From Akkermansiaceae bacterium (GTDB lineage: Bacteria; Verrucomicrobiota; Verrucomicrobiia; Verrucomicrobiales; Akkermansiaceae), in contig WTJZ01000119.1 of NCBI GenBank assembly GCA_011524615.1, forward strand, positions 1-13,975: a stretch of 13,975 nt of DNA, given 5' to 3'. Each line of letters opens with the position of its first letter. Within the stretch, counting starts at the first letter, position 1. Below are positions 1-6,067 of the stretch, piece after piece. The position numbers and the translations under genes are program-made. Under the pieces are notes generated by a model that worked only from the letters and a program-made list of their open reading frames with translations, was not told where the DNA came from and did not search any database.

Positions 1-528
1 ATGACACCTGACATTGCAGCCATCGAGTCTGTTATTAGAGATGTGCCAGACTTCCCTCAGCCTGGTATTTTGTTTAAGGATATCACACCCTTATTGGGTA
101 ATGGCCCCCTTTTCCAAAGTTGTATCAGCTTGTTGGCGGAGCGAGTGGAAACGTTAGGGGCTCAGAAGGTAGTCGGTCTGGATGCTCGAGGTTTTATCTT
201 TGGGGCAGCAGTGGCTGACCGTTTAGGAATCGGCTTCGTGCCAGTGAGGAAGCAGGGCAAGCTCCCTTATGAGACTAAGGCGGTTTCCTATGACTTAGAA
301 TACGGTTCGAATACAGTCGAGATGCACACGGATGCTGTTGTTCCTGGTGAGAAGGTTGTCATCGTAGATGACTTATTAGCAACAGGAGGTACGGCAAAGG
401 CGGCGATCCAGTTACTCTCTGAGGCAGGTGCTGATTTAGTAGGCATTGAATTTGTGATCGAACTTGCCTTCCTCAATGGGCGTGAACAGCTAGGGGAGAG
501 CACGATCGAGAGTCTAATCACATACTAG
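1..528 (+). CDS. apt: Adenine phosphoribosyltransferase
   Basis: This cytoplasmic purine-salvage enzyme converts adenine and PRPP to AMP and pyrophosphate. The 175-residue product has the usual length of bacterial Apt. The N-terminus carries the family pattern PDFPQPGILFKDITPLL (residues 16-32). DARGFIFGAA follows at 61-70, the flexible-loop region VRKQGKLPYE at 82-91, and the type I phosphoribosyltransferase PRPP-binding motif VVIVDDLLATGGTA at 119-132, with the two adjacent Asp residues and the TGGT loop intact. The ATG is the first base of the window, so the promoter and ribosome binding site are outside it. The stop is followed 5 nt later by the ATG of the aquaglyceroporin gene, which suggests co-transcription and possibly translational coupling. 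The function is clear from sequence; the link with a channel gene is not an obvious pathway link. Confidence 0.96.
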   Translation: MTPDIAAIESVIRDVPDFPQPGILFKDITPLLGNGPLFQSCISLLAERVETLGAQKVVGLDARGFIFGAAVADRLGIGFVPVRKQGKLPYETKAVSYDLEYGSNTVEMHTDAVVPGEKVVIVDDLLATGGTAKAAIQLLSEAGADLVGIEFVIELAFLNGREQLGESTIESLITY

Positions 529-533
529 TAATA

Positions 534-1301
534 ATGAAGGCATACCTAGGGGAACTGGTAGGTACGTTTATCTTAGTCTTTGTTGGGCTCTCCACCGTGG
601 TGAATGCCGCGATTTTGGGTGAATTCTCTGGCACGTTTCAAGTGGCTGCGCTATGGGGGCTAGGTCTTGTGATTGCGATTACACTGACGGGACGGATCAG
701 TGGTGCGCATCTTAATCCAGCGATGTCCCTAGCCTTTGCCCTCGTGACAGAGTTTAGTTGGCGTCAGGTCCCGGGATATGTGATTGCACAATGTGTGGGT
801 GCCTTCTTAGCGTCAGCATTAGTTCATCTCCAATATGGTCATGTGATAGAGGCTTATGAGGTGATGAATCAGATCGAGAGAGGGACTGTAGAGAGTATTC
901 GATCAGCGATGGTGTATGGTGAGTATTTCCCGAATCCAGCGGCGCATACGACTCTCATGGCTGGGACGGAATTGATATCGGCGTTCTTGGCGGAGTTTGT
1001 GGGAACCGCGCTCCTTGCGTTTGTGATCTTTGTCGTGATTAGGCATCCAGACCTCCCGTCATGGAGCATCCCTATGTTGATTGGAGCGACGCTAACGGTC
1101 CTGATCTCTCTGTTTGCTTCTACCTCTATGGCTGGGTTTAATCCCGCTAGAGATTTGATGCCTCGTCTCTTCTCTTGCTTAGTAGGATGGGGGAGCGTGC
1201 CATTCTCTGCGAATGGTGCAGGGTGGCTGTGGGTGTACATTATCGCTCCTTGTATAGGAGCGATTACCGGAGCATTTAGCGCAAGGGGCTTGGTAAGGTA
1301 A
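534..1301 (+). CDS. MIP-family aquaglyceroporin (GlpF-type glycerol/water channel)
   Basis: This inner-membrane channel belongs to the major intrinsic protein family and should pass glycerol or other small neutral solutes, and water. The 255-residue product has hydrophobic segments throughout and both half-helix NPA motifs: GAHLNPA (NPA at 61-63) and GFNPARD (203-207). The Asp after the second NPAR, and the YFPNPA loop near 131-136, are typical of glycerol facilitators rather than strict aquaporins, so I favour the GlpF subgroup. The start ATG lies 5 nt after the apt stop with no recognisable Shine-Dalgarno sequence, consistent with coupling to apt. No glycerol kinase gene is nearby, so the physiological substrate is uncertain. 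The last 26 bp overlap the 3' end of the convergent TPR gene, and a perfect 8-bp inverted repeat lies within the final codons (1242-1264). Confidence 0.92.
   Translation: MKAYLGELVGTFILVFVGLSTVVNAAILGEFSGTFQVAALWGLGLVIAITLTGRISGAHLNPAMSLAFALVTEFSWRQVPGYVIAQCVGAFLASALVHLQYGHVIEAYEVMNQIERGTVESIRSAMVYGEYFPNPAAHTTLMAGTELISAFLAEFVGTALLAFVIFVVIRHPDLPSWSIPMLIGATLTVLISLFASTSMAGFNPARDLMPRLFSCLVGWGSVPFSANGAGWLWVYIIAPCIGAITGAFSARGLVR
1242..1264. repeat. Perfect 8-bp inverted repeat at the convergent gene ends
   Basis: ATCGCTCC (1242-1249) and GGAGCGAT (1257-1264) are exact reverse complements separated by 7 nt (TTGTATA). The element lies inside the last codons of the aquaglyceroporin gene and 11 nt past the stop of the opposing TPR gene. 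Neither strand has a T-tract after the stem, so it is not a classical intrinsic terminator. It could still act as a 3'-end stem-loop for the minus-strand transcript, or be a coding coincidence (it encodes IAPCIGAI). Confidence 0.4.
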
Positions 1302-3027
1302 CTCGAGGTCTTCCTTTTGCCTCTTGTTTGGCATCTAGTCTATCAACGATATTTCTTACATCGCTGGCCTCTGAGGTGCGACCTAGTGCCGAGAGAGTTT
1401 TCTCTAGACCTGCTAGGGTCGAGCGGTGGTTAGGCATACGGGCATAGGCTTGCGAGTAGCTTGTGAGTGCTTCTTGGTACTCCTCGATGGAGTACATGTA
1501 ATCAGCCTTGACCATTTCCATAGGAGTAAACCACATCGGAGGAGAGATTCCTTTACTTAACTTTTGGTTGTCGATGGCACGGCTGATACGACTCGTTACA
1601 GAGACCTTATCACCGATGGGGGAGACGGTTTCGAGTCTTGTCTTTAGTTCATCCTCGAGGATGATCAAGAGATCGCACCCTCTGCGGAAGCTCGCGAGTT
1701 CCTTATTCTTGAGAGCTTGCTCTGATGATTGATAGAGCATGTCATTGGTCTTTAAAAAGATGTCTAAGGCGTTCAGTGCAGCCTGTTCATCGCCCGCTCT
1801 GATGGCTGATCTCACGTGTACATAATGACGTAAGCAATTGAGAAACTGTTGATCGAGTTCGATGGTGTCAGGAGCCTGAGGGTCTACTAAGTCAGCGATT
1901 TGACGAGCCTCTTGCTCCATGCCTTCGAAGTCACCCTTGGCACATGCTATTCTGATCGGAAAGCTTTTCAACTCCCATAGGTAGAGAGCCAGTGCTTGGC
2001 TCCGATCTGCTCTAGTAGGGCGGAGTGAGGAGAGGATCGACTGTGTGCGGTTATGAGCTGCATCATAGTTGCCTTGTTGGACGAGGCAGGTGATGAGTCC
2101 TAGTTTACACTCTAGATACTCCTCTAGGTTTCGTAGAGGGATGCTTTCCTTTCGGAGGAGGTGCTCATACTGTTGCTCGGCTAATGCATAATATTGCTCT
2201 GCGAGAAAGGCGTCGCCACAGCGTAGTTCACAATATCCTGCCAGGTGTCCATAGAAGGGGAAGTCGGGATACAAGCGGACGAGTCTCCTCGCGGTAGGGA
2301 GTACCTTGTTAAAGAAGTTTTCCTGCACCCTTGGGTCATCGATCTGTGACAGGATGTAGAAGGTGAGCACTGATGGCTCATTAGGGCTTGCGATACAGAG
2401 GGCCTCTAGATCCTCAATGGCCCTTTGCTGGTTGAACTTGGCATCCCCTAGAATCGAGTAGCCATCACGTGAGAAATAGGCATTGAGCAAGACGGGTAAG
2501 AAGTTGGCCTTATCAGATTCGCCACGTAACTCTTCTAGCTTCTCTGTCCATCCTGCTTTATTACCTTGGAGCAAGTCCATGAGTGCGAGTCCAAACTGCC
2601 GCTCAAAGTGAGACCCCCCGTCTAGGGAGAGAAGGTGTTGTAGATGCTTAATCGCGGCGGTGCGTTGTGGATGCATGTGTGAGTCGCTCGTGAGTAGAGA
2701 GAGCGTTATGCCGGCAGTCGCCAGGAGGGAGTTCTCATCATGTTCTAGGGCGACCAAGAAGAACCGGTAAGCTTGAAAGTTCCACATACTCAAGAGGTGG
2801 CCGACCCCCTGTTGGGTCGCGACGTAGCATTCTGGTACTTCTGTCGTGATGTCGAGCGGAAACAGGGAGACTGAGGTCGATGACTCTGGCGGGCTTAAGT
2901 CTACTAAATCTGAGTGACTGAGGCTCTCAATTAGAGCCGATCTCTGGGGCTCTTCTTGTGCCGCGAGAGTACCTATACACCCAAGGAGAATGTAAAGAGT
3001 AGTTCGAAAAGTCTTTATGAGAGTCAT
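1276..3027 (-). CDS. Exported TPR-repeat protein, function unknown
   Basis: This is a 583-residue protein with an N-terminal export signal: a basic start with Lys5 and Arg8, a hydrophobic core, and a candidate signal peptidase I site near Ala22-Ala23. LLGC at 14-17 resembles a weak lipobox, so a lipoprotein is possible but less likely. The mature part is almost entirely helical. Residues about 69-110 (VATQQGVGHLLSMWNFQAYR onward) resemble the helical repeat of TPR proteins in which 'QG...L...fN..A...F..A...D' recurs. A clear TPR unit is at about 509-545 (YSIEEYQEALTSYSQAYARM). No catalytic motif is visible. TPR proteins usually act as protein-protein scaffolds. The gene lies 169 nt downstream of the kinase gene on the same strand, so it may belong to the same signalling unit, for example as an extracytoplasmic partner. 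There is no clear Shine-Dalgarno sequence before the ATG. Its 3' end overlaps the aquaglyceroporin gene by 26 bp. Confidence 0.82.
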   Translation of the reverse strand: MTLIKTFRTTLYILLGCIGTLAAQEEPQRSALIESLSHSDLVDLSPPESSTSVSLFPLDITTEVPECYVATQQGVGHLLSMWNFQAYRFFLVALEHDENSLLATAGITLSLLTSDSHMHPQRTAAIKHLQHLLSLDGGSHFERQFGLALMDLLQGNKAGWTEKLEELRGESDKANFLPVLLNAYFSRDGYSILGDAKFNQQRAIEDLEALCIASPNEPSVLTFYILSQIDDPRVQENFFNKVLPTARRLVRLYPDFPFYGHLAGYCELRCGDAFLAEQYYALAEQQYEHLLRKESIPLRNLEEYLECKLGLITCLVQQGNYDAAHNRTQSILSSLRPTRADRSQALALYLWELKSFPIRIACAKGDFEGMEQEARQIADLVDPQAPDTIELDQQFLNCLRHYVHVRSAIRAGDEQAALNALDIFLKTNDMLYQSSEQALKNKELASFRRGCDLLIILEDELKTRLETVSPIGDKVSVTSRISRAIDNQKLSKGISPPMWFTPMEMVKADYMYSIEEYQEALTSYSQAYARMPNHRSTLAGLEKTLSALGRTSEASDVRNIVDRLDAKQEAKGRPRVTLPSPLR

Positions 3028-3176
3028 GCTAAATCAAGTGAACGATGATATGATGCGAAACCTATGACAACTAATCTGAAAGAGATCGACCTTTTTTTAA
3101 GGTTTCTTACGTAGAAAGAGACTAGGGGATGATTGGTTCCATCATCGTGCCTTCAGATAGGCGGCAGCAGGCTTTA

Positions 3177-3192
3177 AATGCGGGAGCGCATT
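3177..3192 (-). terminator. Small hairpin just after the kinase gene, weak terminator candidate
   Basis: AATGCG (3177-3182) and CGCATT (3187-3192) form a perfect 6-bp stem with a 4-nt loop, 4 nt past the kinase stop on the minus strand. The following bases on that strand give only about three T residues before turning to AAAG. At best this is a weak or attenuating terminator, so read-through into the TPR gene is plausible. Confidence 0.22.
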
Positions 3193-3196
3193 CTCA

Positions 3197-5236
3197 TTAA
3201 ATCGTATTGATGGTGACAGATGAGTGGCCTCTTGCAGTAATACTTTTGAGTGCTTTCTGGTCTAGACTGCCTTCTTGAATCGTTACACTCTTAAGATGTC
3301 TTATCGGGGTGAGAGCGTCAACAGTTACAGAGCATCTAGAGAGGTCAAGGTGCCTGATGGATGCCCCCGCTAGATTCCGGATCTTGAATGGTGATTCGCT
3401 AGAGATGTTGAGGGTGCCAGTGTTTATATACGAGAGCAGGCATAAAAAGCGGTTATGCTTTTCCGGTTCATAGAAGGACGTCAAGGTGATATGAGTAGTG
3501 CGGTTCGTTGGGTCGGATTTACTAGTGATCGTATCTTCCCCCATAAGGCATTCCAGAGCGGCGAACAGAACCTTATTATTATCCTCTGGTGAGTATTGGA
3601 AGCAGAGGCTATAGCGAGCAATGCTCATCAGGGTGATCTCACTTTTCTTCGGCGCGTTCTTTAGTTCTTCAAAAAGCTGGACGAGAGTCTGAGCATCGGG
3701 TCTGACGTTGTAATTAAATTGATAGTCAGGATGCTCTTCCATAACTTCGACTGGGAGGCTCTGTCTTTCTGCCTTTAGTAAGCGCTGGGCTTTGGTTCCC
3801 CCTTTGAGAAACTTCACTTTGTTGTTATTACCGTTATATATTCTTAAGGCGGAAAGGAAGTCGAGTTGGATTGTTTTAATCGTGTAGCGAGTCCATTGAG
3901 AGAACTGTGTTTTGGGTTGAGTCTTGATGATTCTTTGAGCTCTGTTGAGTCGTTGACGGTATTCGAGAGCATAACCTGTATAGTATGGGTCTAGAAGTTT
4001 GTTAATGTCAGTTGCAATGGCGAGTTCCTTTTCGTATTCCTTGCCAAAGAAGTTTGCATCAAACTGTTTCTGCTCATCTTCTAAGGTCTGGAGTGCTACA
4101 TTTAGGGTGTTTTTTTCGGACTCGATGAGGCGCTTGCTTGCAGATAAATCTGCATTCTGCATTTGATAGTAACAGGTCAGTACAATGGTTAATAAACTCA
4201 GTGTGAGAGTAATTGCACATTTAGTCCTATGTCGGTTGAGGAACGCGTAGGACTTTTGCCAAATAGTGGCTTGTTCCGCATGGGTGCGGTAGCCACGGAG
4301 GTAGCGAAGAAGGTCTTGTTTAAATTCGATGACAGATTGATAGCGATCACTGGGTTCACGGGTGAGCGCCATATGAATCATAGCCTGGAGTTCACGAGGG
4401 AGGTTCGATTGCTGCAGTGCACTCCGGTTCCATTCCGCCTTGGCGGTGAGTGCGACGATATCGTCAGTAGTCTCTGCGACGAAGGGTGGATAGCCGAGTG
4501 CGAAGTAATAAAGGAGGCAGCCCAGAGAAAAGACATCAGTACGCTCATCCAGGGCGCTGTTCTGAGCTTGTTCGGGAGCCATGTAGCCTGGAGACCCACT
4601 AATCTTGTCATGAACAAGGTAGCCCAGAGCTTCGAGTTCGACCATAGCGTCAGTGAGTTGGCGTTGGGGGAGAATCCGTCCTAACCCCCAGTCGCAAAGG
4701 AGAACCTCGCCGTGAGGGTCACACATAATGTTCTCCGGCTTCAGGTCTAGGTGGATGATCCCTGCTTCATGCGCATAGGATAGAGCATCACAGACTTTGA
4801 GGATGACTTCGAGCCCCTCATGCAGATTTGCACCTCTCTCTACCAGAGAGCGGAAGGTGCTTTTCCCTTTGAGCTCCATGGTAAAGTAAGGGATACCATC
4901 ATTATCGAGCTTTAGGTCATAGACCTTGAGGATATTAGGGTGCTGGAGGCATGCTGTTAACCACGCTTCGTTAATGAAGTAGTCATAATGTCTAGGGTTA
5001 ATACCACGGCGAGGCTTTGCCAAGGCAACGCGGCGACGCATCCGTTCATCATAGCATGAATAGACCTGTTTGAGCGCACCTTCGCCAATGAGTTCCATTT
5101 GAGTGTAGCGCTCCCGATGGCGCTGTTCTAACGATATGTAGGCGGCACTAACGTTGTGAAGGTAGGACTCACCCTCTTGCTCGGCGAGCTGGGTGATCTC
5201 ATCTATATTGAGAAACTCAGTTTCGTGGTCTGTCAT
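3197..5236 (-). CDS. Membrane-anchored Ser/Thr protein kinase (Hanks type) with extracytoplasmic sensor region
   Basis: This 679-residue protein has a cytoplasmic kinase domain at about residues 44-315. Visible motifs are the glycine-rich loop GEGALKQV (51-58), the ATP-anchoring Lys74 in VALAK, the likely alpha-C Glu90, the catalytic loop HLDLKPEN (162-169) with Asp164, the metal-binding DWG (182-184) in place of DFG, APE (220-222), and DVFSLG (234-239). The residue before the catalytic Asp is Leu instead of Arg, so this is a non-RD kinase. One transmembrane segment lies at about 340-357. A charged, coiled-coil-like stretch (about 363-400) and a roughly 280-residue extracytoplasmic region follow; its end (about 605-668, with RHLDLSRCSV) looks like degenerate leucine-rich repeats. 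The gene starts 6 nt after the ECF sigma stop, so the two are surely co-transcribed. Kinase-ECF sigma pairs are common in Verrucomicrobiota and Planctomycetota; that the kinase controls the sigma factor is inference. Confidence 0.93.
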   Translation of the reverse strand: MTDHETEFLNIDEITQLAEQEGESYLHNVSAAYISLEQRHRERYTQMELIGEGALKQVYSCYDERMRRRVALAKPRRGINPRHYDYFINEAWLTACLQHPNILKVYDLKLDNDGIPYFTMELKGKSTFRSLVERGANLHEGLEVILKVCDALSYAHEAGIIHLDLKPENIMCDPHGEVLLCDWGLGRILPQRQLTDAMVELEALGYLVHDKISGSPGYMAPEQAQNSALDERTDVFSLGCLLYYFALGYPPFVAETTDDIVALTAKAEWNRSALQQSNLPRELQAMIHMALTREPSDRYQSVIEFKQDLLRYLRGYRTHAEQATIWQKSYAFLNRHRTKCAITLTLSLLTIVLTCYYQMQNADLSASKRLIESEKNTLNVALQTLEDEQKQFDANFFGKEYEKELAIATDINKLLDPYYTGYALEYRQRLNRAQRIIKTQPKTQFSQWTRYTIKTIQLDFLSALRIYNGNNNKVKFLKGGTKAQRLLKAERQSLPVEVMEEHPDYQFNYNVRPDAQTLVQLFEELKNAPKKSEITLMSIARYSLCFQYSPEDNNKVLFAALECLMGEDTITSKSDPTNRTTHITLTSFYEPEKHNRFLCLLSYINTGTLNISSESPFKIRNLAGASIRHLDLSRCSVTVDALTPIRHLKSVTIQEGSLDQKALKSITARGHSSVTINTI

Positions 5237-5242
5237 ATTACA

Positions 5243-5842
5243 TTACTCTTCTAGCTCTCGTCGCAGTTCACAGATTTCATTGGTGAGGTGCTGCTTAACG
5301 ATTCGACGCAGATTATAGACCGAGGTTTCTGCAATACCTATGGTGAGGGCGATTTCCTCAGTGGAGCATCCTTGACGCGTGAGCTCCATGACGCGTAAGG
5401 AGGTCACGCTGGTTTTAGTTTGAATGCGCTCTAGGGCGAGAGAGTAAAGGTGTTTATTCCATTCCTTAAGGATGCGTTGCTCTAATTCAGAGGAGTCATT
5501 CGACTTTTTGGTTTCGACTTCTTTGAGATACCGTTCGAGTGTTTGTGCACGTGACTTCTGCTTTCGGTATTGCATCAGAACCTCATTTCGTACGACTTTA
5601 CCGAGCCATGAGCGGAACTGACCTTTTGTTCGGTCGTATTGCTTCAGCTTGAGAGTGAGTCCTACCATAATTTGTTGAGTAAAGTCTTCAATATCATTCA
5701 TGGGGACATCGAGCCCATGCAATAGGTGATAGATATACCTCCGATAGTTTTCATCGAGAGCCTTCCATGCCTCTTCATCATCTAAATCGAGAGCCCTATT
5801 TAATAGAGTGAAGTTTGTTTTTGTGGGGGTAGGTTTAATCAT
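5243..5842 (-). CDS. ECF-type RNA polymerase sigma-70 factor
   Basis: This 199-residue extracytoplasmic-function sigma factor redirects RNA polymerase to a specific promoter set. Region 2 spans about residues 24-97: the family pattern W...DENYRRYIY, then DIEDFTQQIM (50-59) and GQFRSWLGKVVRNEVL (74-89). A charged linker (98-130) joins it to region 4, whose helix-turn-helix lies at about 150-187 (STEEIALTIGIAETSVYNLR). Region 3 is absent, as expected for the group. The motif style is that of ECF factors in Planctomycetota and Verrucomicrobiota that sit beside Ser/Thr kinases; no anti-sigma factor gene is adjacent. The ATG is preceded closely by AGAGGAAT, a plausible Shine-Dalgarno sequence, and by a perfect TATAAT 35 nt upstream. 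The target promoters are unknown; the divergent secreted operon is the obvious first candidate. Confidence 0.93.
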   Translation of the reverse strand: MIKPTPTKTNFTLLNRALDLDDEEAWKALDENYRRYIYHLLHGLDVPMNDIEDFTQQIMVGLTLKLKQYDRTKGQFRSWLGKVVRNEVLMQYRKQKSRAQTLERYLKEVETKKSNDSSELEQRILKEWNKHLYSLALERIQTKTSVTSLRVMELTRQGCSTEEIALTIGIAETSVYNLRRIVKQHLTNEICELRRELEE

Positions 5843-5870
5843 ATTCCTCTAAATAAGGCATAATAATTTG

Positions 5871-5887
5871 ATAGTACATTATACTAT
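5871..5887 (-). promoter_or_regulatory. Candidate promoter -10 of the sigma/kinase operon overlapped by an inverted repeat
   Basis: On the minus strand, TATAAT (plus-strand 5878-5883) is a perfect -10 hexamer ending 35 nt before the sigma-factor ATG, which predicts a short leader of about 28 nt. No good -35 TTGACA is found at the usual spacing. The hexamer sits inside the perfect inverted repeat ATAGTA (5871-5876) / TACTAT (5882-5887), spaced by 5 nt. An operator over a -10 box would fit repression or autoregulation; that is inference. Confidence 0.42.
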
Positions 5888-5911
5888 GCGAGGTAAGCAA
5901 TTCATTTTCTT

Positions 5912-5941
5912 GTTTTGAGGAGAAAGAGGACACCTCAAAAC
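5912..5941. repeat. Perfect 9-bp inverted repeat in the divergent intergenic region
   Basis: GTTTTGAGG (5912-5920) and CCTCAAAAC (5933-5941) are exact reverse complements with a 12-nt purine-rich spacer. There is no T-tract on either side, so this is not an intrinsic terminator. It lies between the candidate promoters of the sigma/kinase operon and the secreted operon. It could be a dimeric regulator's operator serving both directions. If a plus-strand transcript began upstream of it, it would instead form a leader hairpin. Confidence 0.5.
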
Positions 5942-5994
5942 CTTCAACCTCTAGTCGAATCTACAGGGGGGCATGGAGTGAGATAACCACAAAT

Positions 5995-6024
5995 TTGAAA
6001 AAAATTGAGAAACTCGAGTAGATT
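5995..6024 (+). promoter_or_regulatory. Candidate sigma-70-like promoter of the DUF1800 operon
   Basis: TTGAAA (5995-6000) matches five of six -35 consensus bases. TAGATT (6019-6024) matches four of six -10 bases, with an 18-nt spacer. Transcription would begin near 6031, giving a leader of about 37 nt to the ATG at 6068. This placement also argues against an in-frame TTG start at 6005, which would lie upstream of the transcript. The match is moderate, and an ECF-type promoter elsewhere in the region is an alternative. Confidence 0.35.
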
Positions 6025-6067
6025 ACATTCCTGGCTCGCATTTGATAGGGAAATTATTGTAGTCAGT

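Noticed and set aside
869..1240. Open frame of 123 codons on the minus strand inside the aquaglyceroporin gene
   Set aside because: It is antisense to conserved membrane helices and shows no signal, start context or family resemblance.
3089..3103. ACCTT/AAGGT hairpin with a T-run before the TPR gene as an intrinsic terminator
   Set aside because: The T-run is the loop rather than the tail, and the stem is only 5 bp.
4229..4684. Open frame of 151 codons on the plus strand inside the kinase gene
   Set aside because: It is opposite the kinase catalytic domain, whose motifs are all intact, and shows no domain of its own.
6005..6067. N-terminal extension of the DUF1800 protein from an in-frame TTG at 6005
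   Set aside because: It would put 21 polar residues before a normal signal peptide, and it falls between the candidate -35 and -10 boxes. The ATG at 6068 gives a proper Sec signal.
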